Source of the DNA: a virus
DNA length: 20,666 bases
Reading direction: 5' to 3' (one strand)
Virus record (IMG/VR): IMGVR_UViG_3300008110_000524
Location: 1 to 20,666 of that record
Shown: positions 1 to 6,690 of the stretch, piece by piece
Layout: each line of letters begins with the position of its first letter
Numbering within the stretch: the first letter of the stretch is position 1
Made by a program: the position numbers and the translations under genes
The notes under the pieces: generated by a model
Database searches by the model: none
Seen by the model: only the letters and a program-made list of their open reading frames with translations
Told to the model about the DNA's origin: nothing

Positions 1-1
1 T

Positions 2-262
2 GTCAAACCATTAGACACCTATGAGTGCTCTATTGCTGGACTGAATACAACTCAAGAGTGTGACTACTATGCTTTCGTGCGAGTTAAGAATGACCTATCT
101 GTAGGTTGGTTCTTGGGTGTGTACGAAAAACAACAGTATATGCTTGACAGCATGTTCATGAAAAAGGGTACAATTGATTCCAGCAATGGCTACACTGTGA
201 AGTCTGATTGCTACAACCTCAAAATCAACCAACTGAAAGGACATGAATATGTCAACCAATAA
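2..262 (+). CDS. C-terminal part of a phage protein of unknown function (start lies left of the window)
   Basis: The frame is open from position 2 to a TAA at 260-262, giving 87 residues with no convincing start. A GTG at 77 has no ribosome binding site in front of it, and the same frame reads through well upstream of it, so I treat the gene as truncated by the window edge. The visible part is mixed alpha/beta in character and ends with a recognisable pattern: a GWFLGVY segment (around residues 36-42), then a KKGTIDSSNGYTV stretch and a final DCYNLKI motif. From memory, this Gly-Trp-rich, DCYNL-ending tail occurs in phage proteins of unknown function, and I assign no role. The stop overlaps the next gene by 14 bases, so it belongs to the same plus-strand transcription unit. 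Confidence 0.75.
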   Translation, partial: VKPLDTYECSIAGLNTTQECDYYAFVRVKNDLSVGWFLGVYEKQQYMLDSMFMKKGTIDSSNGYTVKSDCYNLKINQLKGHEYVNQ

Positions 263-431
263 AGCAACTATTGTCTTCACTGACGACAACGATGGCAGCC
301 TCTCTATTCAGATTACATTTGAACCTGAGCAGCCTAACAAGGAAAGCAACGCACACATCGCTGCTGTGTTGGCTCACCAGTACATCGTCAAGAAAGTTGA
401 TGAGGCTTACATCGATGAATCAGCCGAATGA
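249..431 (+). CDS. Small acidic phage protein, unknown function (60 aa)
   Basis: This is a 60-residue protein beginning MSTNKATIVF. I chose the ATG at 249 over the in-frame ATG at 243 because GAAAGGA at 235-241 lies seven bases before 249 but only one before 243. The product is acidic, has no membrane segment or signal peptide, and has an N-terminal beta-type stretch (ATIVFTDD, then SLSIQITFEPE) followed by a helix (residues about 33-50). It overlaps the preceding gene by 14 bases and the following one by 17 bases, the packing expected of a phage operon. I do not recognise a family. Codon use looks like that of its neighbours, and the close overlaps on both sides are the best evidence that it is real. 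Confidence 0.7.
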   Translation: MSTNKATIVFTDDNDGSLSIQITFEPEQPNKESNAHIAAVLAHQYIVKKVDEAYIDESAE

Positions 432-708
432 ACCTGTGAAGCGCACGTCTGTCACCACCACAGACATGCAGGCAAAGACAAAGAAGGTGGAGTACTATCG
501 CGTTGCTGATACAACAACAACGTTGTGTTTTCTACATCTGCATTGTGGCTTTCTCATCCTCGGTAAGAGCGCTTGTGTAGACCCTGCCAAGTTCAACGTA
601 GCCCTTGGTGAGAAGTATGCATACGAAGATGCCATCAACAAGATGTGGGAGCTAGAAGGTTATCTGCTTAGCAACGAACTTTATGGAGACAATCATGCAA
701 CAGTTTAA
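415..708 (+). CDS. N4 gp49 / Sf6 gene 66 family protein (97 aa)
   Basis: The product matches the pattern of the small phage family known as N4 Gp49/Sf6 gene 66 (function unknown). Diagnostic parts are a beta-hairpin TTTTLCFLHLHCGFLILGKS (residues 34-52), the SACVDPAKFN motif (52-61), a GEKYAYEDAINKMW helix (65-78) and the closing LEGYLL (80-85). The frame is open back to 271, but I start at the ATG at 415: GAGG at 402-405 is nine bases upstream, and the family begins close to this point. The extra N-terminal residues would only be the out-of-frame reading of the previous gene. It overlaps that gene by 17 bases and the next by 14. The family is typical of accessory gene strings in podoviruses and other tailed phages. 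In-cell role and partners are not established. Confidence 0.85.
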   Translation: MNQPNEPVKRTSVTTTDMQAKTKKVEYYRVADTTTTLCFLHLHCGFLILGKSACVDPAKFNVALGEKYAYEDAINKMWELEGYLLSNELYGDNHATV

Positions 709-871
709 ACGACCACAGCATTTGCTGCGTATCCAGTTTGAGAAGGGCTACTATGCCTTCAGCCGTGGCTGGCTCACCAACAGCTACGATCCATCTAGCT
801 TGGCTGGCATGGAATGGGAGCGTGGCTTTAATGCTGCATACTTTGACAACCTTGCACGGATTAGTAAATGA
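695..871 (+). CDS. Small RMF/CrpP-like protein, tentative (58 aa)
   Basis: The 58-residue product starts at the ATG at 695, because GGAG at 684-687 is seven bases in front of it; the in-frame ATG at 683 has nothing comparable. It contains the pattern F-x-K-G-Y-Y-A-F-S-R-G-W (about residues 15-26), then SYD, then EWERGFNAAYF (about 40-50). This G-Y-x-A-x-x-x-G ... W-x-x-G-x-x-x-A-x-x arrangement resembles ribosome modulation factor and the CrpP-like small phage proteins. RMF dimerises ribosomes in stationary phase; CrpP-like proteins have debated roles. Resemblance is by eye only and the segment is short, so the call is tentative. Its stop codon overlaps the next start as ATGA (868-871), so the two are probably translated together. 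Confidence 0.7.
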   Translation: MQQFKRPQHLLRIQFEKGYYAFSRGWLTNSYDPSSLAGMEWERGFNAAYFDNLARISK

Positions 872-1248
872 CATTCAATCGTCTACATAATATGCGCAAC
901 CCTCACCAAGGCAGCAACAAGAAAGTGTTGTGTGTCTGTTCTGCTGGGTTGTTGCGTAGTCCTACGTTAGCTTGGATCTTGTCTAACGAGCCGTTCAACT
1001 TCAACACCAGAGCAGTTGGTACGTCCAGCGAATATGCTTTGATTGTGTTGGATGAGGTGCAGCTTCAATGGGCGGATGCTGTTGTCTTTGTTGACGATGG
1101 CAACTACCAAGCAGCCTGCTACGACCACAAGGAATTGATTGATAATATGGAACATCACGTGTTGAAGATTCCTGACATCTATGAGTATCGTCATCCGAAG
1201 CTTGTAGAGGCTGCGACAGCACAGTTGAAAGAAGCTTTCAAGTTGTGA
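868..1248 (+). CDS. Predicted protein tyrosine phosphatase, COG4551-like (126 aa)
   Basis: A cysteine phosphatase signature C-x5-R is present as C24-S-A-G-L-L-R30-S, directly after a short beta strand (KKVLCV), exactly as in low-molecular-weight phosphatases. A later IPDIYEYRHPKL segment (residues 101-112) carries the probable general acid D103 in the P-D-x-Y-x-Y-x-x-P-x-L form seen in the COG4551 'predicted protein tyrosine phosphatase' family. The length (126 aa, about 110 without the N-terminal extension) suits that family. A soluble cytoplasmic enzyme is expected; its substrate is unknown. The start at 868 overlaps the previous stop as ATGA; a second ATG at 892 would remove only the non-conserved leader. 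It is the last protein gene before the RNA genes. An inactive relative is possible, but both key residues are intact. Confidence 0.85.
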   Translation: MTFNRLHNMRNPHQGSNKKVLCVCSAGLLRSPTLAWILSNEPFNFNTRAVGTSSEYALIVLDEVQLQWADAVVFVDDGNYQAACYDHKELIDNMEHHVLKIPDIYEYRHPKLVEAATAQLKEAFKL

Positions 1249-1254
1249 TATAAC
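1225..1254 (+). promoter_or_regulatory. Sigma70-like promoter for the RNA genes
   Basis: TTGAAA at 1225-1230 and TATAAC at 1249-1254 each match the sigma70 consensus hexamers in five of six positions and are separated by 18 bases. Transcription would start at about 1260-1262, which is the first base of the tRNA-like structure. The promoter overlaps the end of the phosphatase gene. The spacing and the coincidence with the RNA 5' end make it credible, but short motifs like this also arise by chance. Confidence 0.5.
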
Positions 1255-1260
1255 ATTGAC

Positions 1261-1331
1261 AGCGGGGATTCAGGGCATCCGTAAGTCTCATAAGCTCTAC
1301 GCAGAAGTTTCGAGTACTTCCCCCGCTTCCA
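1261..1331 (+). ncRNA. tRNA-like RNA with CAT (Met-type) anticodon and no normal D arm
   Basis: A perfect 7-bp acceptor stem (AGCGGGG 1261-1267 with CCCCGCT 1321-1327) is followed by T1328 and an encoded CCA (1329-1331). A perfect 5-bp T arm (GAAGT 1304-1308 / ACTTC 1316-1320) closes a seven-base loop TTCGAGT. The loop CTCATAA (1287-1293) is the usual Met-type anticodon loop with CAT at 1289-1291. The anticodon helix is odd: CGTA 1280-1283 pairs with TACG 1298-1301, C1297 is bulged, and AGT pairs with GCT through a T-G wobble. The 12 bases left for the D arm (1268-1279) cannot make one without stealing from the acceptor stem. It is 68 nt long without CCA. It may be a decayed tRNA-Met/Ile2 or a working non-canonical tRNA-like RNA; the sequence cannot decide. 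Confidence 0.65.
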
Positions 1332-1338
1332 TTTATGT

Positions 1339-1414
1339 ATATCGGTAGCTCAACTGGCAGAGCAACGGATTCCAAATCCGTAGGTTGTGTGTTCGACTCA
1401 CACCCGGTATCCCA
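1339..1414 (+). tRNA. tRNA-Trp (anticodon CCA)
   Basis: A full cloverleaf can be drawn. The acceptor is ATATCGG 1339-1345 with CCGGTAT 1404-1410 (one T-G wobble). The D arm is GCTC/GAGC (1348-1351, 1360-1363). The anticodon arm is ACGGA/TCCGT (1365-1369, 1377-1381) around loop TTCCAAA with CCA at 1372-1374. The T arm is GTGTG/CACAC (1387-1391, 1399-1403) with loop TTCGACT. The discriminator base is C1411 and CCA is encoded at 1412-1414. Anticodon CCA reads UGG (Trp). Position 73 is normally G in bacterial tRNA-Trp and is a main identity element for TrpRS, so C73 is unusual. The gene lies seven bases after the tRNA-like element and directly before the terminator. Confidence 0.95.
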
Positions 1415-1415
1415 A

Positions 1416-1450
1416 ATAAAAAGGGCAGCTTCATCGGCTGCCCTTTTTTT
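1416..1450. terminator. Bidirectional intrinsic terminator between convergent units
   Basis: AAGGGCAGC (1421-1429) pairs with GCTGCCCTT (1437-1445) around a seven-base loop. A run of A precedes the stem (1415-1422) and a run of seven T follows it (1444-1450), so the hairpin works in both directions. On the plus strand it would end the tRNA transcript. On the minus strand it would end the long virion operon, 13 bases after the last stop codon at 1463. Confidence 0.92.
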
Positions 1451-1462
1451 CGTCTGTACTTA

Positions 1463-4400
1463 TCACCGACGACTTGCTAGTCCACCCTTCGCCAGCTTTT
1501 CTGCTGCATTGAATACAGCATTAAGCTCTTTAATACGACCAGCTTCCTCATAAGCGTCACCGCCAAAGTTTGACCCGTAGTTAGACAATGCTTTGGTAAA
1601 ATCTCTAAGCGTCTGTGCTTTTTGTTTTGCACCAGCAGCATCAAGAATGTTAGCGACTTTATTTATTTCCTTAGCCTTGTCAGATAACGAGTTTAATTTT
1701 GTAGCAGCTTGATGACCACGACCACCCTTCACTGAAACATTTGATGCCATATTGTTGATGACGCTCATCAGATCACGAACACCACCATATGTTGTGTATG
1801 CATCAGCAACACTCTTGTTATTAACCGCATTCTTCAATGTAGCCTCAAACCGTTTGGCTGTCTCGTTATACATCTCAGGCGATGCGTCCCTCTTAGATGG
1901 GGCAGTCAACGCTTCCATATCACTAGCAGCACTGCGTAGTCTAAGCTTGTCAGCCTCAACCATCATGTTTTCTTTTTCAAAATAACCAGCACGTGGTAAA
2001 GCTATTGGACGAACAACTGTTGATGACCCATTGATTGATCTTGCAACAGTGTTCAGGTCTTTATTTTCATAAGCACCCGGTGACATGTTAATTCTTGTGA
2101 ACACATAATCTGCATATGGCATTTTTGTATACAAGATATTATTGGGATTTGTACCACCAAAACCTTCGTTAACTGCGTTCAGGTTTAGATCGCTAGTAAA
2201 AGAAGGAGCACCTACCATAAACTCTTCATGGTAACTAGATGTTTTTTGAGGACTCATGAATCCTTTTGCTTTTACTGGTGCGATCTTGGCTGGTTTATTC
2301 CCATGCCATAGTTTCTTATCGGGAATATCTTTGTATTGTTCACGAAGAGTATCAAGTTTATTCTGATAGCTAGTTGCCATTTTCATACCAACATCTTTAT
2401 CAGACGCTACACTAAATTCACGATTGAACTTAGCCCTGAATTCTCCTTGCAATACACCCAAAACTTCATCGTCAAACATATCAAACGATTCATCTTTCCG
2501 AATGTTACTGAACTCTTTAGTCCTGTACTGTCTAATTGAATCCAACAAATCATTGCGTTGTTTGACGTAGTTCTTTTGCTCTGACATGGTAGCATCGTCC
2601 ATGTCCAATTCTGGAATTTTAAAATTAAGATCACCAGAGTCGAAACCGTTTGTCTTCTTACCAAGAGGTTCTGTCACAACATCGGCTTCAAATGAGGCCA
2701 ACTCATCATCCAACATTGAGTCAGCACCCTTGCTTGGTTTAACAGCAATACCGTTCACAGACACTTCGTTGCCATCAATGTCATACTCAATATTGTCTAC
2801 CAAAGAATCATCAGCCTTCTTAGCAAAAGGCGGTGGTGGTGTCTCAGAAAACTTCAACCCTTTAGCTTGAGCAGTGAAACTATGCAGAGTATTTTCATAC
2901 TCTTCAGGACTGGATACTTTCATACTCTTCAACTGAGCAGGCGTATACGATTCCAACATAGCCTCTTCACCCATGATGTAGTCTTCATCAGAAAAGGCTT
3001 TAGAGGGCGCAGGAGCCTCTATCGTCTGTGCTGGTGGGGTAGATAGGGCTTGCTCTGTTTGGCTCAACGCAGGCGCTTCTGGTGGCTTTGCTGCCGCTTC
3101 AGGAAGCGTAGGCGTAGGCTTTGCTGCAGGTTTAGGCAGCACAGGCTTCTTACCCATCAACATGTTGGCGGTTTGATCCATTGCTGCAGACGGTGCAGGG
3201 CTGGACAATTGTTTGTTGATGATGGTGTCGATGGCTGCATCGTCTGTTGGTGTAACAGTGGCAGCTTTCTTCTTGAGTGTTTCCAAGATTGGTTCAGCAG
3301 CTTCACCGACAGCTTTCTTACCCAACACTTTACCAACAACACCACCTTTGGCGAATGCAAGATTACCCAGCATTGCCTCATACTTATCGACAGCTTTGTA
3401 GTCTTTGGCTTCTTCCAGAGTTACACCATTATTATCACGAGCATAACGTTCGTTGATAACCTTGCGCTGATCTTGTGACAGCTTGTCGAAACGCATCTTC
3501 TTCACACGCAACAAATCCTCAGACATAAACTTACCGTCTGTTTTGTCACGAGCAATACTTGTCACATCACGAACAACGTTTGTCAGCGCCAGCTTCTGCT
3601 CAGTGGGAGACAGTGCTTGGTAGCGCTTGTTTGCTATGGTGCGCTCAATGGCGCTAATGACCATTGGGTTAGCAGCTTCAACAAAGGCACGATCATACAA
3701 ACGGTCACCAGACGATGGACCATACAGTTTGAATGGATCGATACCGAGTCGAACAATCTCTTTCTCAGCAACAGTTTTTGGTGGTGCTTCACGTACACCA
3801 ACCAAGCTGTAGAAGAATTCACCTTCCTTGTACACTGGGCCTTCGCGCAAACGTGGAACAGCTTCTGGAAGTTCTTCTTTGAGAACAGGCAACTTACCCT
3901 GCACACGATTGGTAGCAGCTTCCAAGAAACGATCACCACTTCCTTCAGCAGTGATGACGTTAGGGTCACGCTGAACAGCACCTTCTTCGCGGAACAAGTC
4001 GAAGAATTCGTAAGCGCTCTTGAACACAAATGGTTGTGAGAAACGAGCAACGAAGTCACCCAACACTTTACCCAAAGCAATCTCAAGCTTGTCTGCTTCT
4101 TTCTCAGACGACATAGCGGCAAACACTTGATCAAGGAATTGGTTCTGTGTACCTGCTGGCATCTTCATACCAACGATGGACTCAACCATCTCAGCAGTCT
4201 TTGGCTCCAACCCCATCTTACGCTTAGCCATGAAGTCGGCAACAGCCAATGTTGGACCAAGAGGGAACACAGCACGAGTGTCAACAGTGGAACCATCATC
4301 TTGTTTAATGTTGAACCATTCAGTGTCTTGGTTGTTCAGACGGTAGTCATACGCTGCAGCCAATGCTGCTGTACCAACAACACCCTTAGCAATGTTCTCT

Positions 4401-6688
4401 TGGCCTTTACGGATGAGAGCTTCACCACCGGAAGAGCCTGCAGCTTTCAACAAAGAACCCTGCAACAAGTCTTCCATACCTGACGCTGCACCAAAGACGC
4501 TATAGCGATACTGGAAAGCAATGGCGTTAGACATGAAGCGCGGGAATGTAGCGATCAAACTACCACCGGGAAATTCAGCAGCCTTAACAAACAAGTTACC
4601 TGCAGCTTCTGCACCAGCTTCAAAGGTTTGAATGCCTTGCTTCTGAACCTTTGGTGTGTACGAGAATGTAGCCTTCAGAGTTTCGTCTGTAGCTTGTTGC
4701 AAGATGGATGCTGGGATGGTCTTGCCTTGACCAATCACTTCATACATGTCCAAACCAGCACGGCGCATGTGCTTCTCAACAGAAGCGTTGAAGATGGCTT
4801 TACGGAAGAAAGCGTCTTGTGCCACGTTCAAGGTGTTGAAGACCTGTGCAGCCTTAGACAACTCAGTGGTGGAGCTTTCCTGTGTAGCACTCAAGATGTT
4901 GTTGCGCAACGCAGGGTTGTGTTGCAACAAAGTGTCTGTCACTTCAGTGGACAACCCACCCTTTGCCATGTAGCCATAGACGCTGAATGCATCACTCATT
5001 GTGTCACCAAGACTACGCATAGCTGTGGTGAGTCGTTGACCCTTAGCAGCACCATCCAGTGTACGACCAACAGTGTACAAAGCACCTTCGACCAGCGAAG
5101 CAGCAGAGTTGTATGTCAGACCAACAGTGGTGCCCAAGACGTTACGAACTGTGGTGCCGATACCGGACACAATGAACGCCTTAGATTCACGCTCAGCAAA
5201 ACGAATAGCTTGACCAACACGACCAAGTGCTGACACTTGACTGTCTGGTTTAGCAAACAACTCATCGACCTGCTGCTTAATGACAGGGTCAATCTCTGTC
5301 ATGCGCTTGAGCACCTTTGATGCTGCAGAGTATTGCTGCATTACCTGAGCAGCCTCTGACACAGTCATCTTGTTTGCTTTGGCGAAGTCGTCTGGTGTCA
5401 GTCCTTCTTTACGAATGGCTTGTTCCAGCACAGCATCGTTGACGTTGTCCAAGTTGGAGAACACTTCGTTGATGGCAGAGCTAGTTTGCTGACCCGGTTT
5501 AAGTCGGAATGTAGGATCTTGTTCAATGACGTGCATCGCCACACGAACAGCACGAGCAGACATGTCCTTCTGAACCTTCGCATCTGTCAAAGCTGTAGCA
5601 GGATTGACCTCGTCCAAGATACGTCTACCTTCAATCTTAATGAAGTCTTCAACAACCTTGTCCATGTTCTCAGTGACAGGATCAATCAAGATGCGCTCAG
5701 TAGATGTGATAGGTGCGTTGGGGTCTTTAGGTACTGCTTGTTTCTTCTTCAAGATGTCAGTGAGTTGGTCAGCACCAGTCTTACCAGCAGGGACAGCCAT
5801 AGTACCCTTAGCTTCAAAGAAGCCACCAACAGCACCAATCAAAGCAGCAAGACCAATCTGTGTAGCGTCCAAGTCTTTAGGTGTCTGACCAAGCTCTGTA
5901 GATACAGCTTGTTGTTTCTTTTGTTCGACAACGTTCTGACCAGCACCGATGATTGCCTCAGTACCCATAGTGGCAGCAGTGACAGCAGCAGGTGTAGCCT
6001 TCAACAACGAAGCTGTTGCAGCCTTTGTTGCTTCCTTAGCAATCATCTTCTTACCAGCAGTGGCAACACCGAAACCAATGTAGTTGGTCAAGTCAGTCAA
6101 TGCAGACTTAGCAATGTCTACATACGGTGTCATGCCGGGTTGACCGCCTTCTTCTGTTGCGCTCTTAACCTGATCAAACAAACGTGTACCAGCAGCAAGC
6201 TTCTCCCTGTCAGACATTGGAGAGTTCTTCAGCTTATTCAGAGCAGCGATGTTAGAGAAGGTGTTCCATTCTTGACCACGCAAATTGGACATGAAGCCTG
6301 CAACAAACTGTTCTTTGTTCTGGCCTTCTTTGTACTCTGTACCTGTTGCCACTTTGTTGTAGTCTTGAACAATCTTGAACAACTCAGGATTGGTGTAGAG
6401 TTCTTTGTAGTCAAACTTAGGTGGTTCAGGTTTAGCACGTTCTTCAACGGCAGCAGCCTGCACTTTCTTTAGCTCTGTAGCACGTTGACGTGGAGCAGCA
6501 AAGGCAGGCTTAGTCAGATCGACTTCAGGCTTTGCAGCCATGCGTTCGATTTGTTGTGGTGTTGGTCTAGCAGCAGTCAGTGAAGGTGCTGTGTCTGTAA
6601 AGACAATAGACGGTTTAGTCGGAGTGTCGGTGAACTTAATTGTTGACGAAGAAGATTGCTCTTCCTCATCTAAGAATTTAATAGCCAT
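1463..6688 (-). CDS. Very large internal virion (DNA-ejection) protein, gp16-like by position (1741 aa)
   Basis: This is the last and largest gene of the virion operon. By size and position at the end of the internal-protein series it corresponds to the T7 gp16 class, which enters the cell envelope at infection and helps draw in DNA. Residues 1-35 hold two (I/V)xFTD motifs. Hydrophobic Ala/Gly-rich stretches occur at about 202-250 and 278-292. A Pro/Ala-rich linker lies near 1170-1230. Around 1460-1463 is LWHG, followed by GAPSFTSD, a layout reminiscent of PARP-like ADP-ribosyltransferases but not proven. I saw no lytic transglycosylase motif, unlike T7 gp16. AKGG motifs occur at about 1113 and near the C-terminus. 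The last 400 residues or so are encoded by clearly AT-richer DNA. The start is preceded by GAGG and sits two bases after the previous stop. Confidence 0.85.
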   Translation of the reverse strand: MAIKFLDEEEQSSSSTIKFTDTPTKPSIVFTDTAPSLTAARPTPQQIERMAAKPEVDLTKPAFAAPRQRATELKKVQAAAVEERAKPEPPKFDYKELYTNPELFKIVQDYNKVATGTEYKEGQNKEQFVAGFMSNLRGQEWNTFSNIAALNKLKNSPMSDREKLAAGTRLFDQVKSATEEGGQPGMTPYVDIAKSALTDLTNYIGFGVATAGKKMIAKEATKAATASLLKATPAAVTAATMGTEAIIGAGQNVVEQKKQQAVSTELGQTPKDLDATQIGLAALIGAVGGFFEAKGTMAVPAGKTGADQLTDILKKKQAVPKDPNAPITSTERILIDPVTENMDKVVEDFIKIEGRRILDEVNPATALTDAKVQKDMSARAVRVAMHVIEQDPTFRLKPGQQTSSAINEVFSNLDNVNDAVLEQAIRKEGLTPDDFAKANKMTVSEAAQVMQQYSAASKVLKRMTEIDPVIKQQVDELFAKPDSQVSALGRVGQAIRFAERESKAFIVSGIGTTVRNVLGTTVGLTYNSAASLVEGALYTVGRTLDGAAKGQRLTTAMRSLGDTMSDAFSVYGYMAKGGLSTEVTDTLLQHNPALRNNILSATQESSTTELSKAAQVFNTLNVAQDAFFRKAIFNASVEKHMRRAGLDMYEVIGQGKTIPASILQQATDETLKATFSYTPKVQKQGIQTFEAGAEAAGNLFVKAAEFPGGSLIATFPRFMSNAIAFQYRYSVFGAASGMEDLLQGSLLKAAGSSGGEALIRKGQENIAKGVVGTAALAAAYDYRLNNQDTEWFNIKQDDGSTVDTRAVFPLGPTLAVADFMAKRKMGLEPKTAEMVESIVGMKMPAGTQNQFLDQVFAAMSSEKEADKLEIALGKVLGDFVARFSQPFVFKSAYEFFDLFREEGAVQRDPNVITAEGSGDRFLEAATNRVQGKLPVLKEELPEAVPRLREGPVYKEGEFFYSLVGVREAPPKTVAEKEIVRLGIDPFKLYGPSSGDRLYDRAFVEAANPMVISAIERTIANKRYQALSPTEQKLALTNVVRDVTSIARDKTDGKFMSEDLLRVKKMRFDKLSQDQRKVINERYARDNNGVTLEEAKDYKAVDKYEAMLGNLAFAKGGVVGKVLGKKAVGEAAEPILETLKKKAATVTPTDDAAIDTIINKQLSSPAPSAAMDQTANMLMGKKPVLPKPAAKPTPTLPEAAAKPPEAPALSQTEQALSTPPAQTIEAPAPSKAFSDEDYIMGEEAMLESYTPAQLKSMKVSSPEEYENTLHSFTAQAKGLKFSETPPPPFAKKADDSLVDNIEYDIDGNEVSVNGIAVKPSKGADSMLDDELASFEADVVTEPLGKKTNGFDSGDLNFKIPELDMDDATMSEQKNYVKQRNDLLDSIRQYRTKEFSNIRKDESFDMFDDEVLGVLQGEFRAKFNREFSVASDKDVGMKMATSYQNKLDTLREQYKDIPDKKLWHGNKPAKIAPVKAKGFMSPQKTSSYHEEFMVGAPSFTSDLNLNAVNEGFGGTNPNNILYTKMPYADYVFTRINMSPGAYENKDLNTVARSINGSSTVVRPIALPRAGYFEKENMMVEADKLRLRSAASDMEALTAPSKRDASPEMYNETAKRFEATLKNAVNNKSVADAYTTYGGVRDLMSVINNMASNVSVKGGRGHQAATKLNSLSDKAKEINKVANILDAAGAKQKAQTLRDFTKALSNYGSNFGGDAYEEAGRIKELNAVFNAAEKLAKGGLASRR

Positions 6689-6690
6689 TG

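Noticed and set aside
271-414. N-terminal extension of the gp49-family gene back to 271
   Set aside because: It lies out of frame over the 60-aa gene and has no ribosome site, while the ATG at 415 has GAGG at a proper distance and fits the family's start.
967-1194. Minus-strand frames opposite the phosphatase gene (967-1194 and 1001-1222) and opposite the first genes (95-289, 668-874)
   Set aside because: No ribosome sites and no recognisable products, and they are antisense to genes with clear family motifs or tight operon overlaps.
1339-1414. Attachment site for integration at the tRNA-Trp gene
   Set aside because: No integrase, no repeated tRNA 3' end elsewhere in the window and no lysogeny genes. 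The tRNA is complete and followed by its own terminator.
5420-6472. Plus-strand open frame of 350 codons opposite the 1741-aa gene, and similar long plus-strand frames at 4628-5233 and 3617-4039
   Set aside because: Products are Cys/Ser/His-rich with no domain pattern, lack ribosome sites, and mirror the codon use of the minus-strand gene. They are antisense shadows.
1463-6688. Lytic transglycosylase domain in the 1741-aa protein, as in T7 gp16
   Set aside because: Read through for a catalytic Glu in an SLT-type ES/GLMQ context near either end and found none; similarity to gp16 rests on size and position only.
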